Shown here piece by piece: positions 10,162 through 21,318 of a stretch of DNA of 64,000 nt; the first letter of the stretch is position 1, and each line of letters opens with the position of its first letter. The stretch comes from Perkinsus chesapeaki. Its lineage: Eukaryota; Perkinsozoa; Perkinsida; Perkinsidae. Where the stretch lies: positions 26,235 to 90,234 of the forward strand of contig JAAPAO010000058.1 of assembly GCA_013115145.1 (NCBI GenBank), given 5' to 3'. The position numbers and the translations under genes are program-made. A model generated the notes under the pieces. The model was not told where the DNA came from. It saw nothing but the letters and a program-made list of their open reading frames with translations, and ran no database searches.

Positions 10162-11414
10162 CTACACCCTTTCGCCCAGCGTATTGCCTGATCGGGTCCC
10201 TTTGGCACCCATATAACCTCGAGACTTGAGCTCAGCTAAGAGCTTGGGAACTGCATCCACTAGAGCACCGCAAAAGACAAAGGAGCCTCCTGTTATGGAA
10301 TACAATGTTAAGGGATGATCCAGAAACAGTGCCTGAAAAGGAGCCTCAAGTTTATTGCACTCCGCAGCGTTTACCTGGTAAATGAATGCGAAGACTAAAT
10401 CGGTCTGCCTAACCAAGGAGCTCGTCACTGCCGACTGACACAGCTGCATTCCGTAGTTGAATGTAGACTGGCCGAGCAAGGCGCAGCAGCCAAGCGAGAA
10501 GAGCATTATGAAAGGCCCGGGAGACGATGGCATTCTCATAGGGGACCATTGGAAATACAAGGGTAACATTGCAACTACTGTACCGAACGCCGCGAAAGAG
10601 AACACCAGTTGAGCCCAGTGCACCTGAAGGGGCCATCTAACAGGCGCTGCACTACAGAGTGAAGCTCACCCTTTTGCCTATATGAGTGACGGTTATGAAG
10701 ACAAGTGAAGCTATGAAGCTACCGCTAAGGCATACTATGATGGCCAGCCACCTTGGGATCTGGGCATCGACGTTATGCATTACAACATTACCGGCTGCAG
10801 AGGCGCCAAAAAGCCACGCAGGTCGAGCGATAAAAAATACCTGACAAACGGAAATGCCTCAGAAATGGGTACATCTGGCTTACCCCGCAGATGGCCATAA
10901 GGACCGCCAAGACCTGCCGAGGGGCGATCCTTTCATTGATAACCAGTGGAGCTAATATTAAAGTGAACATGGGCTGTATAAAGAAGAGGCTCGATGAGTC
11001 GGCTAGAGGAAGCTGGCTCAGAGAGTAGTACCTTGACAAGAAAAGTCCCCCAAAGAGATTTCCCCAGATAGATTACAGTATCCAGTTGCTAAGTGCTCCA
11101 AAGACACCTCGAAGCAGGACCCAGCCTAGCAGGTTATCCGGCTCCCTTGGACTAGGCAAAGGGGGTACTCCCGCAACAACGCACGCCATATAGGAGAATA
11201 TCAGTTGCATTAGACAGCGTGTAAACATTATCTCCGAGGACGAGAACCAGCGGCTGACCACCGACGCCAGACAGCTCATTGTTGAGAAGCCAACGGCCGA
11301 TATTAGGAGGAGTCCAATGCCCTTACCGAGCTGGACTTTACCCCGAGGATTCGAGGGTTCATCGAGAAGGGGAACGCTTACAGCAGGCGATCCAACTGCT
11401 GTAGTGCCTTGCAT
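10162..11414 (-). CDS. EamA/DMT-superfamily transporter, copy B, spliced
   Basis: Paralogue of the gene at 8304-9921, with the same exon structure. The ATG at 11414 gives MQGTTAVGSPAV. Conserved blocks include GLLLISAVGFSTMSCLASVV, LRGVFGALSNWILYYSLSQL, DSSSLFFIQPMFTLILAP, ICGVFFIARPAWLFGASAA, IPRWLAIIVCLSGSFIASLV, VHWAQLVFSFAAFG, FNYGMQLCQSAVTSSLVRQ and a terminal helix before the stop at 10162. Introns are 42-46 nt, at the same codon positions as in copy A. The last intron (42 nt after FIYQ) is a multiple of three without a stop, so its retention would add 14 residues in frame. The frame is open upstream of 11414 to 11672, so a longer N-terminus is possible, but the chosen start aligns with copy A. 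Confidence 0.85.
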
Positions 11415-11811
11415 TAGCGGTGAACAAGGTGACTGTAAGAGTAGTGTAGGGAGGATGAACGCAAGAGACGTTGGTCGAAGACCAGAGAAACGTTCCAAGC
11501 ATTTATAATATGTTCTAAAAGGAACACACCATTTAAGGAATAGTAAATGTGATTTGACCGCAGCCTTCACAGAAGGTGCAGCTGACACACAGAGAGAGAT
11601 AGAAACGTAAAAACATACACAATGCCTGGTAGGTACCAAGGCGACTAGACAACACATGAACGAGATAAGCATATAACGCGTACAAAAGGGGATCTCGATT
11701 AAAGGGCAAGCACTGCCGCTAGGACACTTTAGAGTTACTATAGGCTGGCCGATTCTTAGACCGGTCCGACCCAGGGTTTTTAAGGCTCCAAATATATAGG
11801 TTTTTGAGTGA
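11415..11811. other. Intergenic, no gene recognised
   Basis: About 400 bases between DMT copy B and the 3' end of NhaA copy 1. The minus strand stays open from 11672 into the DMT gene, but the translation looks like composition noise. I see no RNA gene or repeat. Confidence 0.5.
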
Positions 11812-13730
11812 CTATTTGGAGTTGTTTCGATCAGCAGTAGCTGCTACGTCTCCTGCTGGGACTTTCTTAATGTGGAACAGCTTACCAGCAATAAGAGCCA
11901 ATGGTGCGCTTATCACCGACAACAACGCACCGAGTTTAGCCTCGGCTAGCAGAGCAGGTTCTCGGTATGCAGACTGGGCCACAAAGAGAGCTACAGTGAG
12001 GCCTGCACCAGAGACTATACCGACAACGAAGAGATGTCGGTATGTCATTCCTTCGGGGAGACCAAACTTCATGAGGTAGCTGGCAATCCAACCGAAGCTG
12101 AAGATACCAATAGTCTTGCCGACTATAAGGGAGGCCGTCACACACAGTGTCACATACCCGACAGAATCACTGGTAAATTTGATACCGGCGTTAGCAAGGG
12201 CAAAGAAGAACAGACCACAATGCACCCAGAAGGCACAGTCGTAGTTGAACTTCTCTAAGGGACCTTCGATAATGCTGCTGTCCAGTGGCGTCTCGATGGT
12301 CTCGTTAGCAGAGTCACACTGAGAAGAGACGTCATCACTATCCGCCTTCCTCTCCTTCCATCGCCTCCACGCTTTAACCACAAAGTTGGGCTCTCTGGTA
12401 TCAATCTCCTTGGGCATAAATGGCACGATTAAACACAGGGCCAAAGAGGCATGTACAGATGCCTTCAACAAGCCATACCATGCCAGAGGGCCACACAGGA
12501 ACACATACCAAGCCCAATGCCTGACCTTCAGCTTCCTTAGTAGGAACGCCAACAAGCACGCAGCCACACACAGGAGCAAGTATATATATTGAGCCTGGTG
12601 GGGTGACGGGTAGAATATAGCGATCACCAGCATACCACCGACATCATCGGCAACTGCTAATAACAATATAAACCGTATGGCTGCGTGGCCGCCTCCGAAT
12701 ACAAAGGAAGCCACTAACCAAGCGATTGATATGTCAGTTGATACTACAATACCCCAGCCATTAAGTATAGCACTGAGATCCTCATCGTAGTTGTCAAAGC
12801 CTCCACAAGCGTTAATGATGTAAACGAGGGAGAAGAATACGAGAATTGGGCCAAGCATGCCACCGAGCGTACCTAAGGCCGAACATAGGCAAAGGCTAGA
12901 GAGGCAGGCACGGGCTCACTCATTAGAGGTACAATTGCCTTCTTTATCGGGGACAATGAGCCTCCTGGAAGTACAGCTTCGACCACTTCAACCATGGCAA
13001 TACCAAAGAAGAAACACATAAAGACGTCATTTAAAAGGAAGTTCAGAGTAACCTGATAACCATCCTCACTCGACGTGATTTCTTAACTCTTCATCGTCTG
13101 CAAAATGGACACCCGGGATTCGAGAGCAGCTGCATTTAGAATGCCCACTGTGTGCCGTCCATCCTCCTGAACCCCTACTACCGGTTCCCCAGCTATAGTA
13201 GCACCGCCAAGATCAAGCGTCTTATCTTCATCCGTGCCCCAAAGATACACATAGCTGTCCTCGTCTAGGTTAGCCCACAGAAGGCCAGCTACCACACCAA
13301 GCTGGAGTGGTATGAAGTATGTTGTTACTATACGGCGGATATACAAGTACCAATGCCTCCATGTGGTCAGGAATCTGATCCCAAACCGATTGGAGCGACC
13401 CCTCCTTCCCACTACTACTTCCTAGGATTCTTAACATCGGCTACTAGTGTCTCATCATGGCCCCTGAAGAATCTATCGTGGGACTCTAATGCAAGCTCAA
13501 CCCTCAGCCTGGTAGCTTCCGTCGCCAGAGCTCCGTCCGTCTCCGCGCGTTTTACGTTCTGCAAGAGTCAGCACGATGATGCCTGACATTGCCCCTTCAG
13601 GTGTTACATCTTCATAGACGTCCCGTGGAATCCTAGTGGGTGATGCATCCCTGAACTCCGAGTCGGTCCTTGGCCTTATAAATCTGTCATGCTGCGGCAC
13701 AATCGTTGTCTTGCTCCTCGGCACGGTCAT
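11812..13730 (-). CDS. NhaA-type Na+/H+ antiporter, copy 1, spliced
   Basis: A membrane antiporter of the bacterial NhaA type. The long last exon holds the functional core: [19 protein letters not shown] (conserved Asp of the TDIAFA motif), then [19 protein letters not shown] with the paired Asp residues that bind Na+ and H+ in Nha[19 protein letters not shown] follows, with the conserved Lys in the GK motif. Upstream exons give [20 protein letters not shown] (basic, pre-helix 1), a TM1 with [10 protein letters not shown], and [20 protein letters not shown], which corresponds to the INDGLMAVFF region. Introns: 44 nt near 13400, about 98 nt near 13080 and 47 nt at 12873-12919. The ATG at 13730 lies inside exon 2 by comparison with copy 2, so at least one 5' exon is missing from this span; candidate exons lie at 13740-14010. 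Confidence 0.88.
12433..12522 (-). repeat. Near-identical tract shared with NhaA copy 2
   Basis: This 90-nt coding tract matches 15157-15246 at 89 of 90 positions, third codon positions included. It encodes the helix beginning [15 protein letters not shown]. Flanking sequence diverges in the usual way at third positions. Either recent gene conversion or unusual nucleotide-level constraint. Confidence 0.85.
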
Positions 13731-14086
13731 CGTCGGTACCTTGGACAGGCCACTTCCAAAGTAACAGAATAAGCGCTTAACAACCGCACGAGATGGGAGC
13801 CGACAGAGATATTCTCAAAGATTGGCTCCCCGACGCTCAAGAGGATGTTCCTCCTCCCTAGACACTGCGGAGATTAGTACATCAGATGCGAAGGTCGCAT
13901 GCTTCTTTGGGGCAACCTCGCTCCTCTTCGGAAGCGTCGTATCGGCACTTGAGCGGCTGTTCTTGGTTCCACCAGTCCTTTCAGATGTCATTAATATTAT
14001 TAATCCTGACCATTTCCATATACCCCATCTGACAGCACAGCAACGCACCATAAGCATTGGTCCAGGATCGGTACTAGCTAGACTAC

Positions 14087-14227
14087 TCAACCCAATGCAG
14101 TGCCAGAAGAGCAAAGAAACTTTTCAAAGGCAACGCCAGCTTCGCCAACCGACACCACAGCGAGGAGCTCAACGACAACTATTAAGACAACTGCTAAGAT
14201 TCGATGAAGATTACGAGGCGAAACCAT
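14087..14227 (-). CDS. Short ORF with signal-peptide-like start, doubtful
   Basis: An ATG at 14227 opens a 46-codon frame starting MVSPRNLHRILAVVLIVVVE, a basic head plus a strong hydrophobic core, ending in VAFEKFLCSSGTALG before a stop. It lies upstream of NhaA copy 1. It could be a small secreted protein, the first exon of a longer gene, or chance. Further minus-strand coding-like sequence lies at 13815-14010 (MTSERTGGTKNSRSSAD...), which may be a 5' exon of NhaA copy 1. No homologue recognised. Confidence 0.25.
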   Translation of the reverse strand: MVSPRNLHRILAVVLIVVVELLAVVSVGEAGVAFEKFLCSSGTALG

Positions 14228-14517
14228 CGAGCGCAACTACATTATTAAGGCTGTAGTGGCACTGTAGGTTATCGCACATTAATATTAACATTAGGGGTTA
14301 CCTATACACATGGGGTTGGTTAGGATGGGGGAGATGAATATAGACGTGCTATGCTTAACATCTTAATGCCACCAACAATAAGGACACTACTATGGATAAG
14401 ATCTACTTTATTGGTAAGACACTTTAACAACCAGCAAGAAGCCCTTTAAGCTGCCATCTGGATATGTAAACACCAATGACGACAAGAACAACAACAACAA
14501 CAAAGCTCAATGCTTCA

Positions 14518-16527
14518 TCACTTGGCTACAGAAGCAGTCGGTTCAACGACAGCGGCTGATGGCGACTCGCCGGCGGGAACCTTAACGATTCTGAAGAGAC
14601 GGCCAGCTACTATCGCCACTGGAGCAACTATAATTGATAGAAGAGCTCCGAGCTTAGCTTGGGCCAACAAACCCGGCTGGGTATAAGCAGACTGTGCCAC
14701 GAAGAGGGCTACAGTAAGACCGGCACCGGAGATAATACCAACCACAAACAAGTGCTTTAGAGTCATACCCTCAGGTAGACCAAACTTGAAGAGGCTGCTT
14801 GCAATCCATCCCAGAGTAAAGATACCAATAGTCTTACCAAAGACAAGTGAGCACGTAATGCTCACTGTTACAAGGCCAACCGATTCCCCACTCAGCTTTA
14901 CACCAGCATTAGCTAAAGCAAAGAAGAACAGGCCAATGTGGACAAAGAAGGCACAGTCGTGGTCGAACTTCTCAAGTGGGCCGGTGACTATACCGCTGCC
15001 CTCCAGCGGTTTCTCGGAGTAATCTATACTTGAGCTCGTCTTAGAACCTTCCTCCACCTCCTCGACAACATCCTTCTTTCTCCATCGCCTCCACGCTTTA
15101 ACGAAGTAGTTGGGCTCTCTGGTATCAATCTCCTTGGGCATGAAGGGCACGATCATACACAGGGCCAAAGAGGCATGTACAGATGCCTTCAGCAAGCCAT
15201 ACCATGCCAGAGGGCCACACAGGAACACATACCAAGCCCAATGCCTAACCTTCATTGTCCTTAAGAAGAGCGCCAAGACACATGCCCCGACACACAGTAG
15301 AAGGTACACGTACTCCGCAGCGTAAGGAGATGGATAGAAGAAAGCGATAATTAGGACGCCACCGACATCATCAGCAACGGCCAGAAGCAAGAGGAATTTG
15401 ATAGCAGCATGGCCACCTCCGAATACAAAGGAAGCTACCAGCCAAGCTATCGAGATATCGGTGGCCACGACAATACCCCAGCCATTGAGTATTGTAGAGA
15501 GCTCTTCTTCGTAGCTGTCAAAGCCTCCAAAAGCGTTCATAGTGAACATAAGGGCAAAGAAGATACTTATAGGCCCGAGGATGCCTCCCAGAGTTCCTAA
15601 TAAAAGAGCTTGCTTCCAGAACACCTCAGCTATTGGCCGCCACCATCACCTTACCCATTAGAGGTACAATTGCCTTCTTCATCGGTGATAATGAGCCTCC
15701 TGGCAATACTGCCACGACAATCTCAACCATAGCAATGCCAAAGAAGAAGCACATAAATATATCATTAATAAGAAAATGTAACGTTACCTGACAACAAGCA
15801 CATGATCCACTATAGGTAGTAGCCTACATGATGGCCGCCAATAGTGAAGCCTAGATCCAATGTCTTATACTTATCAGTCCCCCACAGATATACGTAATTA
15901 TCCTCATCGATATTAGCCCATAACAACGCTGCAAGAACTCCCAATTGCAATGGTACAAAATAGGTTGTCGCTATACGTCGGATATACAAATACCAATGCC
16001 TCCACGTAGTCAGGAACCTACACACAATTGCCGACCCCAATGACGACAGCAGCAGCGCCTTCCCTACTTCCTCGGGTTCTCCACGCTTGCCAGCGTCTGG
16101 TCATGCCCTCGGAAGAACTGGTCATGTGACTCAAGCGCCAACTCTACTCGCAATCGAGTGGCCTCAATCGCCAATGCCCCATCAGTCGCGGCTCGCTGAA
16201 CATTTTTCTGAAAGCCATCAGATTGCAAGACGATCCTCTGCGACAGACTACTACCTCCTCGTAAACATCTCGAGGAATTCTGGTAGGAGATGCAGCCATG
16301 AACTCAGAATCTGTTCGTGGCCGCACAAAGCGGCTCTGCTGCGGCACGCCTTCTGTTGTCTGACTGCGGGACACTACCATGTCCGGCACCTAAGGAGTCA
16401 GTATTTAACGACCAAGCAGCAGGAAGGACGATACCTCCAAGAAGGCCGCCCGCTTCCTCTCGGAATCTGCTTTGAACTCGGCATAGTTCAGAGAGAATGA
16501 AGAGTCGCCAATAGGACGATTATCCAT
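14518..16527 (-). CDS. NhaA-type Na+/H+ antiporter, copy 2, spliced
   Basis: Complete paralogue of copy 1. The ATG at 16527 starts [20 protein letters not shown], a soluble N-terminus also containing [20 protein letters not shown]. Next come [40 protein letters not shown] and [15 protein letters not shown]. The last exon holds [36 protein letters not shown] (paired Asp) and [18 protein letters not shown] (conserved Lys). The C-terminal helix [16 protein letters not shown] matches the NhaA end. Introns: 45 nt (near 16410), 47 nt (near 16230), 50 nt (near 16040), 40 nt (near 15810) and only 25 nt at 15630-15654. The N-terminus of roughly 110 residues is absent from bacterial NhaA. Whether it sits in the plasma membrane or in an organelle is not visible. 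Confidence 0.92.
15630..15654 (-). other. 25-nt spliceosomal intron in NhaA copy 2
   Basis: The minus strand reads GTAAGGTGATGG...GGCCAATAG between an exon ending in VPLM plus one base and an exon starting [11 protein letters not shown]. Removing 25 nt restores the frame through a conserved block. Copy 1 has a 47-nt intron at the same codon. Confidence 0.75.
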
Positions 16528-16856
16528 TAAAGTAAGCTGGCAGCAATAACCATCAGCCTCTATACGCCCCAAAGAGGAAGAAGCCGCTCTACTATACAGC
16601 AATACTGCCGATACTGCCGAGATCTAGCGAAATGTGAAGACAATACCTCCAACATCATAACACAATACTGATGACTGCAAGCTAGTGGACGACTTTCCCA
16701 GCTCGAGACTGTGATTGTTTCTGCGTCACATTTGTAAAAAGCGCTCGCCCAATAAGTTATTGCACATACGCGGCGCCACCGTGATTGTCTATTTTGTTGT
16801 TCCTAATTAGTCAAAGGGATATTAATTAAAAACTCAATGCCCCGTTGATTATAAGG
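16528..16856. other. Intergenic, promoter side of NhaA copy 2
   Basis: About 330 bases between the start of NhaA copy 2 and the stop of the next minus-strand gene. AT-rich around 16800-16850. No RNA gene, repeat or clear promoter motif seen. Confidence 0.5.
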
Positions 16857-18690
16857 TTAAGGCCTTTTAGAGGCGTTCGCTGATAGCTTCCTGCTCTGCT
16901 GTATCATACCGGAAACATTATAAACCGAACGCATAAGGTCAGCTATGCACTCCATCACGGAGCTCTCGTCCACTGTAGGGTCCATGTACTCAATAATCTG
17001 ACAGAGACAACAATCCACTCAATCTTAAGGCAAAGCCATATCCTACTTTAGACTGCTCGCTTCTCCATGGAGCTGGGCTTGCCGCCCCGGCATTCTCATC
17101 CGACTTGGTGCCTCTGGGGCTCTCCTCCAGCTCACCGCCAGCCGAGGTTGACACCACTTCGAACCAGTTGATATGAAGGACACGGCAAGTAACGTATCTA
17201 ATTAAACCCCCTACACTGGGCTTCCTATATGCCTACATCGCCGCTATTGCGAGCACTTCGGGCCGATGCTTCAGACAGAGTGGCGCACGAAAACTAAACA
17301 AAGGTTCGACCCAGGCGAGCACACAAAGGCTCGGCCTTACCAGTCATTGAGAGTAGCCTTAGCCACCCTGGTTATAATAGCTCTGTCAACACCAGCAGGG
17401 AAGAGGGACTCTGCTGGATAGATATGCAGCTCCAGCAAGGACGCCATTGTGTCGTACCTAACCCGTACTGTACACAATAACGTCTTTCTATATCCAATTG
17501 TTAGCGGCGGAAAGGTAGGTCTGTTGTGCTGTCTTATTATCAATGGCGCATTCAGTACAGTGCACGCATACGTACGGTGCGGTACTTGTAGTGGTGCGCA
17601 CGCCGGTAACTATGCCTTCCACGTTCATGCTTTCCCATGTCACTCACGGCAGCTCTGGTTGGAGATTAGAGCCAATAACTCTCAGTAGCACCAAGCTCTC
17701 TATCAACGATACTTTATCCCGCAGTAATCGTCTCTGCTCATGAAGCCTATCAGCATGCACTGTAGTCTGTCCCGACATATGGGCGATGGCCGTGTCCAAT
17801 ACCTACTACGACAACTACGACAATACAACTACCACTGCATGCATATTACCGCACGCATAACCTGAGTGAAGCTGGCTGTCCCCTGCTGCGTCGTCGCTGT
17901 ACTGCCGCCGCCGCCGCCGCTGCGAGGGGCAGCCAAAGACCTAGGCAACTTATCCTCGCACACTTTGCAGGCCAACACAATAGACGCTATTGCTATCAAC
18001 TGATCAAGGAGAAGGTTGGCAACGAGAAGACTTGGGGAGTTCTCACATATCGATCATCCGACAGGTCTTTCACCTTCATCTTTTCCAGCACCGAATGAAG
18101 GTAGAGCATAGCCGTCGCTGTCACCTGCATCAACGCTGCTGCTGCTGTTGCTTACTAGAGGCCAATACCCTAGTGGGGTAGCCTACCTCTTCTGGAAGGT
18201 CCAGCGTAAAGCAGATTTCAAATACGAAGCGTGATAGATTATATAACCGAACACTCTGCTGCCGTTGTCTGATACAAGCCAGTTGTTCAACACGTAGCGG
18301 CCGAATAAGAGCTTACTCGGCAGACTCCCACGAGCCCATCGTGGCTGTCTTTACCGGCCCAGTCGCTCCATCAATTCCCCTTGCACTAGCCCCTGCATCA
18401 CCGGTATCTCCAATTCTAGTGCTTCCAGTAGCTGGAGCTCCATCAGAGGACGCCTAAGAATCCTAATGAAACTAACAGACATCCCTACTGCGTTGTTACA
18501 TCGGGGCTCGGCGCCGCACCGCCAAGATTCTTGTACCGCTCCGCTAGCATGGATGCCGCCATCTTGACGTAAAGATTCCCACCACCTCTCCATTACAGCA
18601 ACTTTACTCAACTCAGCGCCATCAGGGGTCAGACGACTATAGTTCGACTACTGTAAAAAATAAGCTATTGTGCATTTAGACTAATACCGA
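16857..18690 (-). CDS. Hypothetical multi-exon protein
   Basis: No family recognised. Several minus-strand exons with natural-looking translation can be joined. They include a first part with SRLTPDGAELSKVAVMERWW and LRRPLMELQLLEALELEIPV, an exon YVLNNWLVSDNGSRVFGYII (about 18250), and a Gly-rich stretch from the GCC repeat at 17904-17920. Helical exons follow: HMSGQTTVHADRLHEQRRLL (17750) and MASLLELHIYPAESLFPAGV (17430). The end reads IIEYMDPTVDESSVMECIAD...ASKRP before the stop at 16857-16859. Helix-rich and probably soluble. The 5' end and several splice sites are uncertain, and no ATG could be fixed with confidence. Confidence 0.45.
17904..17920. repeat. GCC trinucleotide repeat, coding
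   Basis: Five to six GCC units that encode a Gly run on the minus strand within the hypothetical gene at 16857-18690. Confidence 0.7.
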
Positions 18691-18724
18691 AACATCATCA
18701 ACTTGTTCGACACTACAGGGCCTC

Positions 18725-20650
18725 TCAGTTGGCAGGGTGGCCAGCTCCACGGTGACTCGGCCTCAAATCGATTATACAAACCGAAATATCGTCGTGGAGC
18801 CTCCGGCGCTGATTCCCCTGCGGCAGAGCCTGAAGCTCCGCCAAAGTCTTCGCGCTCTTCTTGGCCGCTCTATTCAACACTTCACTAGTTAATGCCTCGG
18901 CAACTGAAACAACAAGGGTAGCAAGGCTATCGGCACGCTACTCCTAATCGTTAATAAAATATTATCGAGCTGCTACTAATGGACTCTAGAGCACCGAATT
19001 GATGACAAGCCTAGGGTTTGCCCACAGCCCAACTTCCTTACCAGAGTTAGCAGTCCAATTGCTATCATCCGGCAGCAGCAACCGTCGTATAAACCCTACA
19101 GCCTCTTCATCAGTAACATTATCCCACAAGCCGTCACTGCCAAGTACTATAAACCTGTTACATGGCGGCTACCTTAGTGACAGCCTTCCTTCTAAGCTCC
19201 TACTTATCATCCTCATGGCGCGGATATACCATAACTTCGGGCTCACTAGTAATGTATGGAAAGGAGTGATCGAGAGGCTCAGTGCTGCTGCTGTTGTTAT
19301 GAGCTGCTGACACTTTAGCCTCTGGGGGCGGTAGGAAATTCCGGCCCGATGTGTGATTATAGAGGAACTCTGCCGACTGAAAGGAAACAAGACGTTGCTA
19401 AATACTTATTTTTACTGGTGTATGCTACGCACCACAAAAAGGAAATCTTGTAAGACTAGAACGCTGTTACTATAACAACTACTATACTATAACACACTAC
19501 TATATACACTACTATAACAACTAAAAATAATACTATTAACAATATGAAGGATTGATATGACGTATACGTCCACGGTATAGCATCGAGTAAGTGTGAAGAC
19601 AGTGCGTAAGACCGACGTAAGATCTCTTAAGAAGCTGCTCACTTTAAGGTAGAAGTCCCCAAAGCTACGAGTGGGCTGCAGACGGCCTTTAACGTAGCAG
19701 CCAGAATACTTGGTGGAATGCTCCAATCGTTCAAGCTCAACAGGGTAACCAAGCCAGGACTTTACGGCCAGCCAACCACCTATCACATCACCACTCCACC
19801 ACGGCCGCATGGCCTACACAAGTAAGCTCACTCTTAGGGACAGCCACTATAACAGGTTCATGCCATTCCTTCCTGCATCTGCAGCAGCAGCAGTCAACAC
19901 TACTACTATATCACAATAACTGATGTTATTACCGGACAACATTATCCTCAAAGGGATGCTCCATCTCCAGCCTCCTCTGCTCCCGTATATCACTGGCATT
20001 GTGCTGCATATTCAGTGCCAAAGCTGGGCGATCCTCTCTATAAAGAACCTTTAAAGGGGAAGCAGCTGTAAATCCAACCCTCCCAGCGAGACTACCGCCT
20101 TGCAATCTCCAGCATTCGCCACAACTATGCTTGTCTGCGTTATCAGCACCGCCAGTCCACAGGCGCCTGTCTTAACTGGCTGGGAAAATCCCAACCTAAG
20201 GTAGCCTTCAAACCGATTGTTTGGCCGGCTCCTGTTACTTCTGAGCCTCCCTGGCATGCTCCTCTAGCTCTTGGTCTGCTACCCTGAATGCCTCCTTACA
20301 AGCAGACTCTATTACTCTAGCGTCTATGTGACCAGCCTTCTGTGGAAAACGAGTGGCTAGCAGGGATGGCAGGTGGCCACGGAGATACCTGAGAGGGAAT
20401 ACAGTGAAAGGATAACTATCGCATCCAGTTACTCAGCCACTTGCCATCCGCCATGGCCATCGAAAACACAAGCACAAAGGGTGCCACCGGGGAACTGCTT
20501 AAGAGCCAAGCGATCCTCCGACGGGGCGTTTGCTGCGTATTGATGGCAACCCACGCGAATGTTAATCACCGGTCGAGGCGGAGCGGGCTGAGCGGTCTGA
20601 CAGTGGAGGTGCCGCTTGATAGCGTAGACTCGTCATACCGTTATAAGCAT
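18725..20650 (-). CDS. PP2C phosphatase, PDP-like, copy 2, spliced (5' end uncertain)
   Basis: A metal-dependent Ser/Thr phosphatase. Visible motifs, in order: ANAPSEDRLALKQFPGG, CACVFDGHGGWQVAE (metal-binding Asp), TSIVVANAGDCKAVVSLGG, LALNMQHNASDIREQRRLEM, CYVKGRLQPTRSFGDFYLK, PYITSEPEVMVYPRHEDD, FIVLGSDGLWDNVTDEEAV and finally RRLHDDISVCIIDL before the stop at 18725-18727. The insert with HN...E.RRLEMEHP and the sequence GRLQPTRSFGD are characteristic of pyruvate dehydrogenase phosphatase-type PP2C. At least seven exons. The coding start is not fixed; an upstream exon at 20850-21080 (MMELSEGFVSYRPQGF) may belong to it. Tandem neighbour of the PP2C at 21319-23562. Confidence 0.8.
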
Positions 20651-21318
20651 CGGAGGGCCCTCTACTGTGGAGACAGCCCCTTGTGGAGGAGCCTGCTCAC
20701 ACCGCGACCGTCGAGCAACCTACACTGTAGTGGAGCCGGATTGGAGTTGGACAGACTATTACCTCTGCGACCTTAACAGCTGCTACTACTGCCGCAGGCA
20801 TCCATACCAATGCGGGCCGAAGTAGACCCGACATGTTAAACAGTTAATTCAAAGCAAAAGCAAAGAGTTATAAATGACTGATGCAAAAAAGCCGCATATT
20901 AGTACATACCGCAAAGCCCTGGCCAGCATGAAGAAAACTATGTCACGATCCTGATCGGGTAGGTCTCGAACGCAGAAGCCCTGTGGTCGATAGGAGACAA
21001 AGCCCTCGGAAAGTTCCATCATTATGTTTCCTGCAGACACACTGGCATAGGAACCTCCCCCCGTGGGCCGAGAAGAACACAACAGGAATAGAGGGTAGCC
21101 ATAAAGAGACAGAGCTCTGCTAAGCACACATAAGCCTCTAGAGTGACAATCGGTGATGACAATTCACTTGATAGGTCCTCTGCAGATGCAGGGCTATATA
21201 ATAATAACATCCTAATATCCATAGGGTGATGATTCATGGCAATGGTGGCTATGTTGCTGTACTCAATGGTAGTGGTGACAATATAATAATAATAAAGTAC
21301 TTGACAAAAATGGTAGAG

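Noticed and set aside
13822-14256. Plus-strand frame of 144 codons
   Set aside because: Gln/Arg-rich low-complexity translation, opposite to the strand of all neighbours; likely chance.
15110-15325. Plus-strand frames inside the NhaA genes (12386-12592 and 15110-15325) with similar translations
   Set aside because: Similarity is inherited from the duplicated sense genes; they are antisense shadows.
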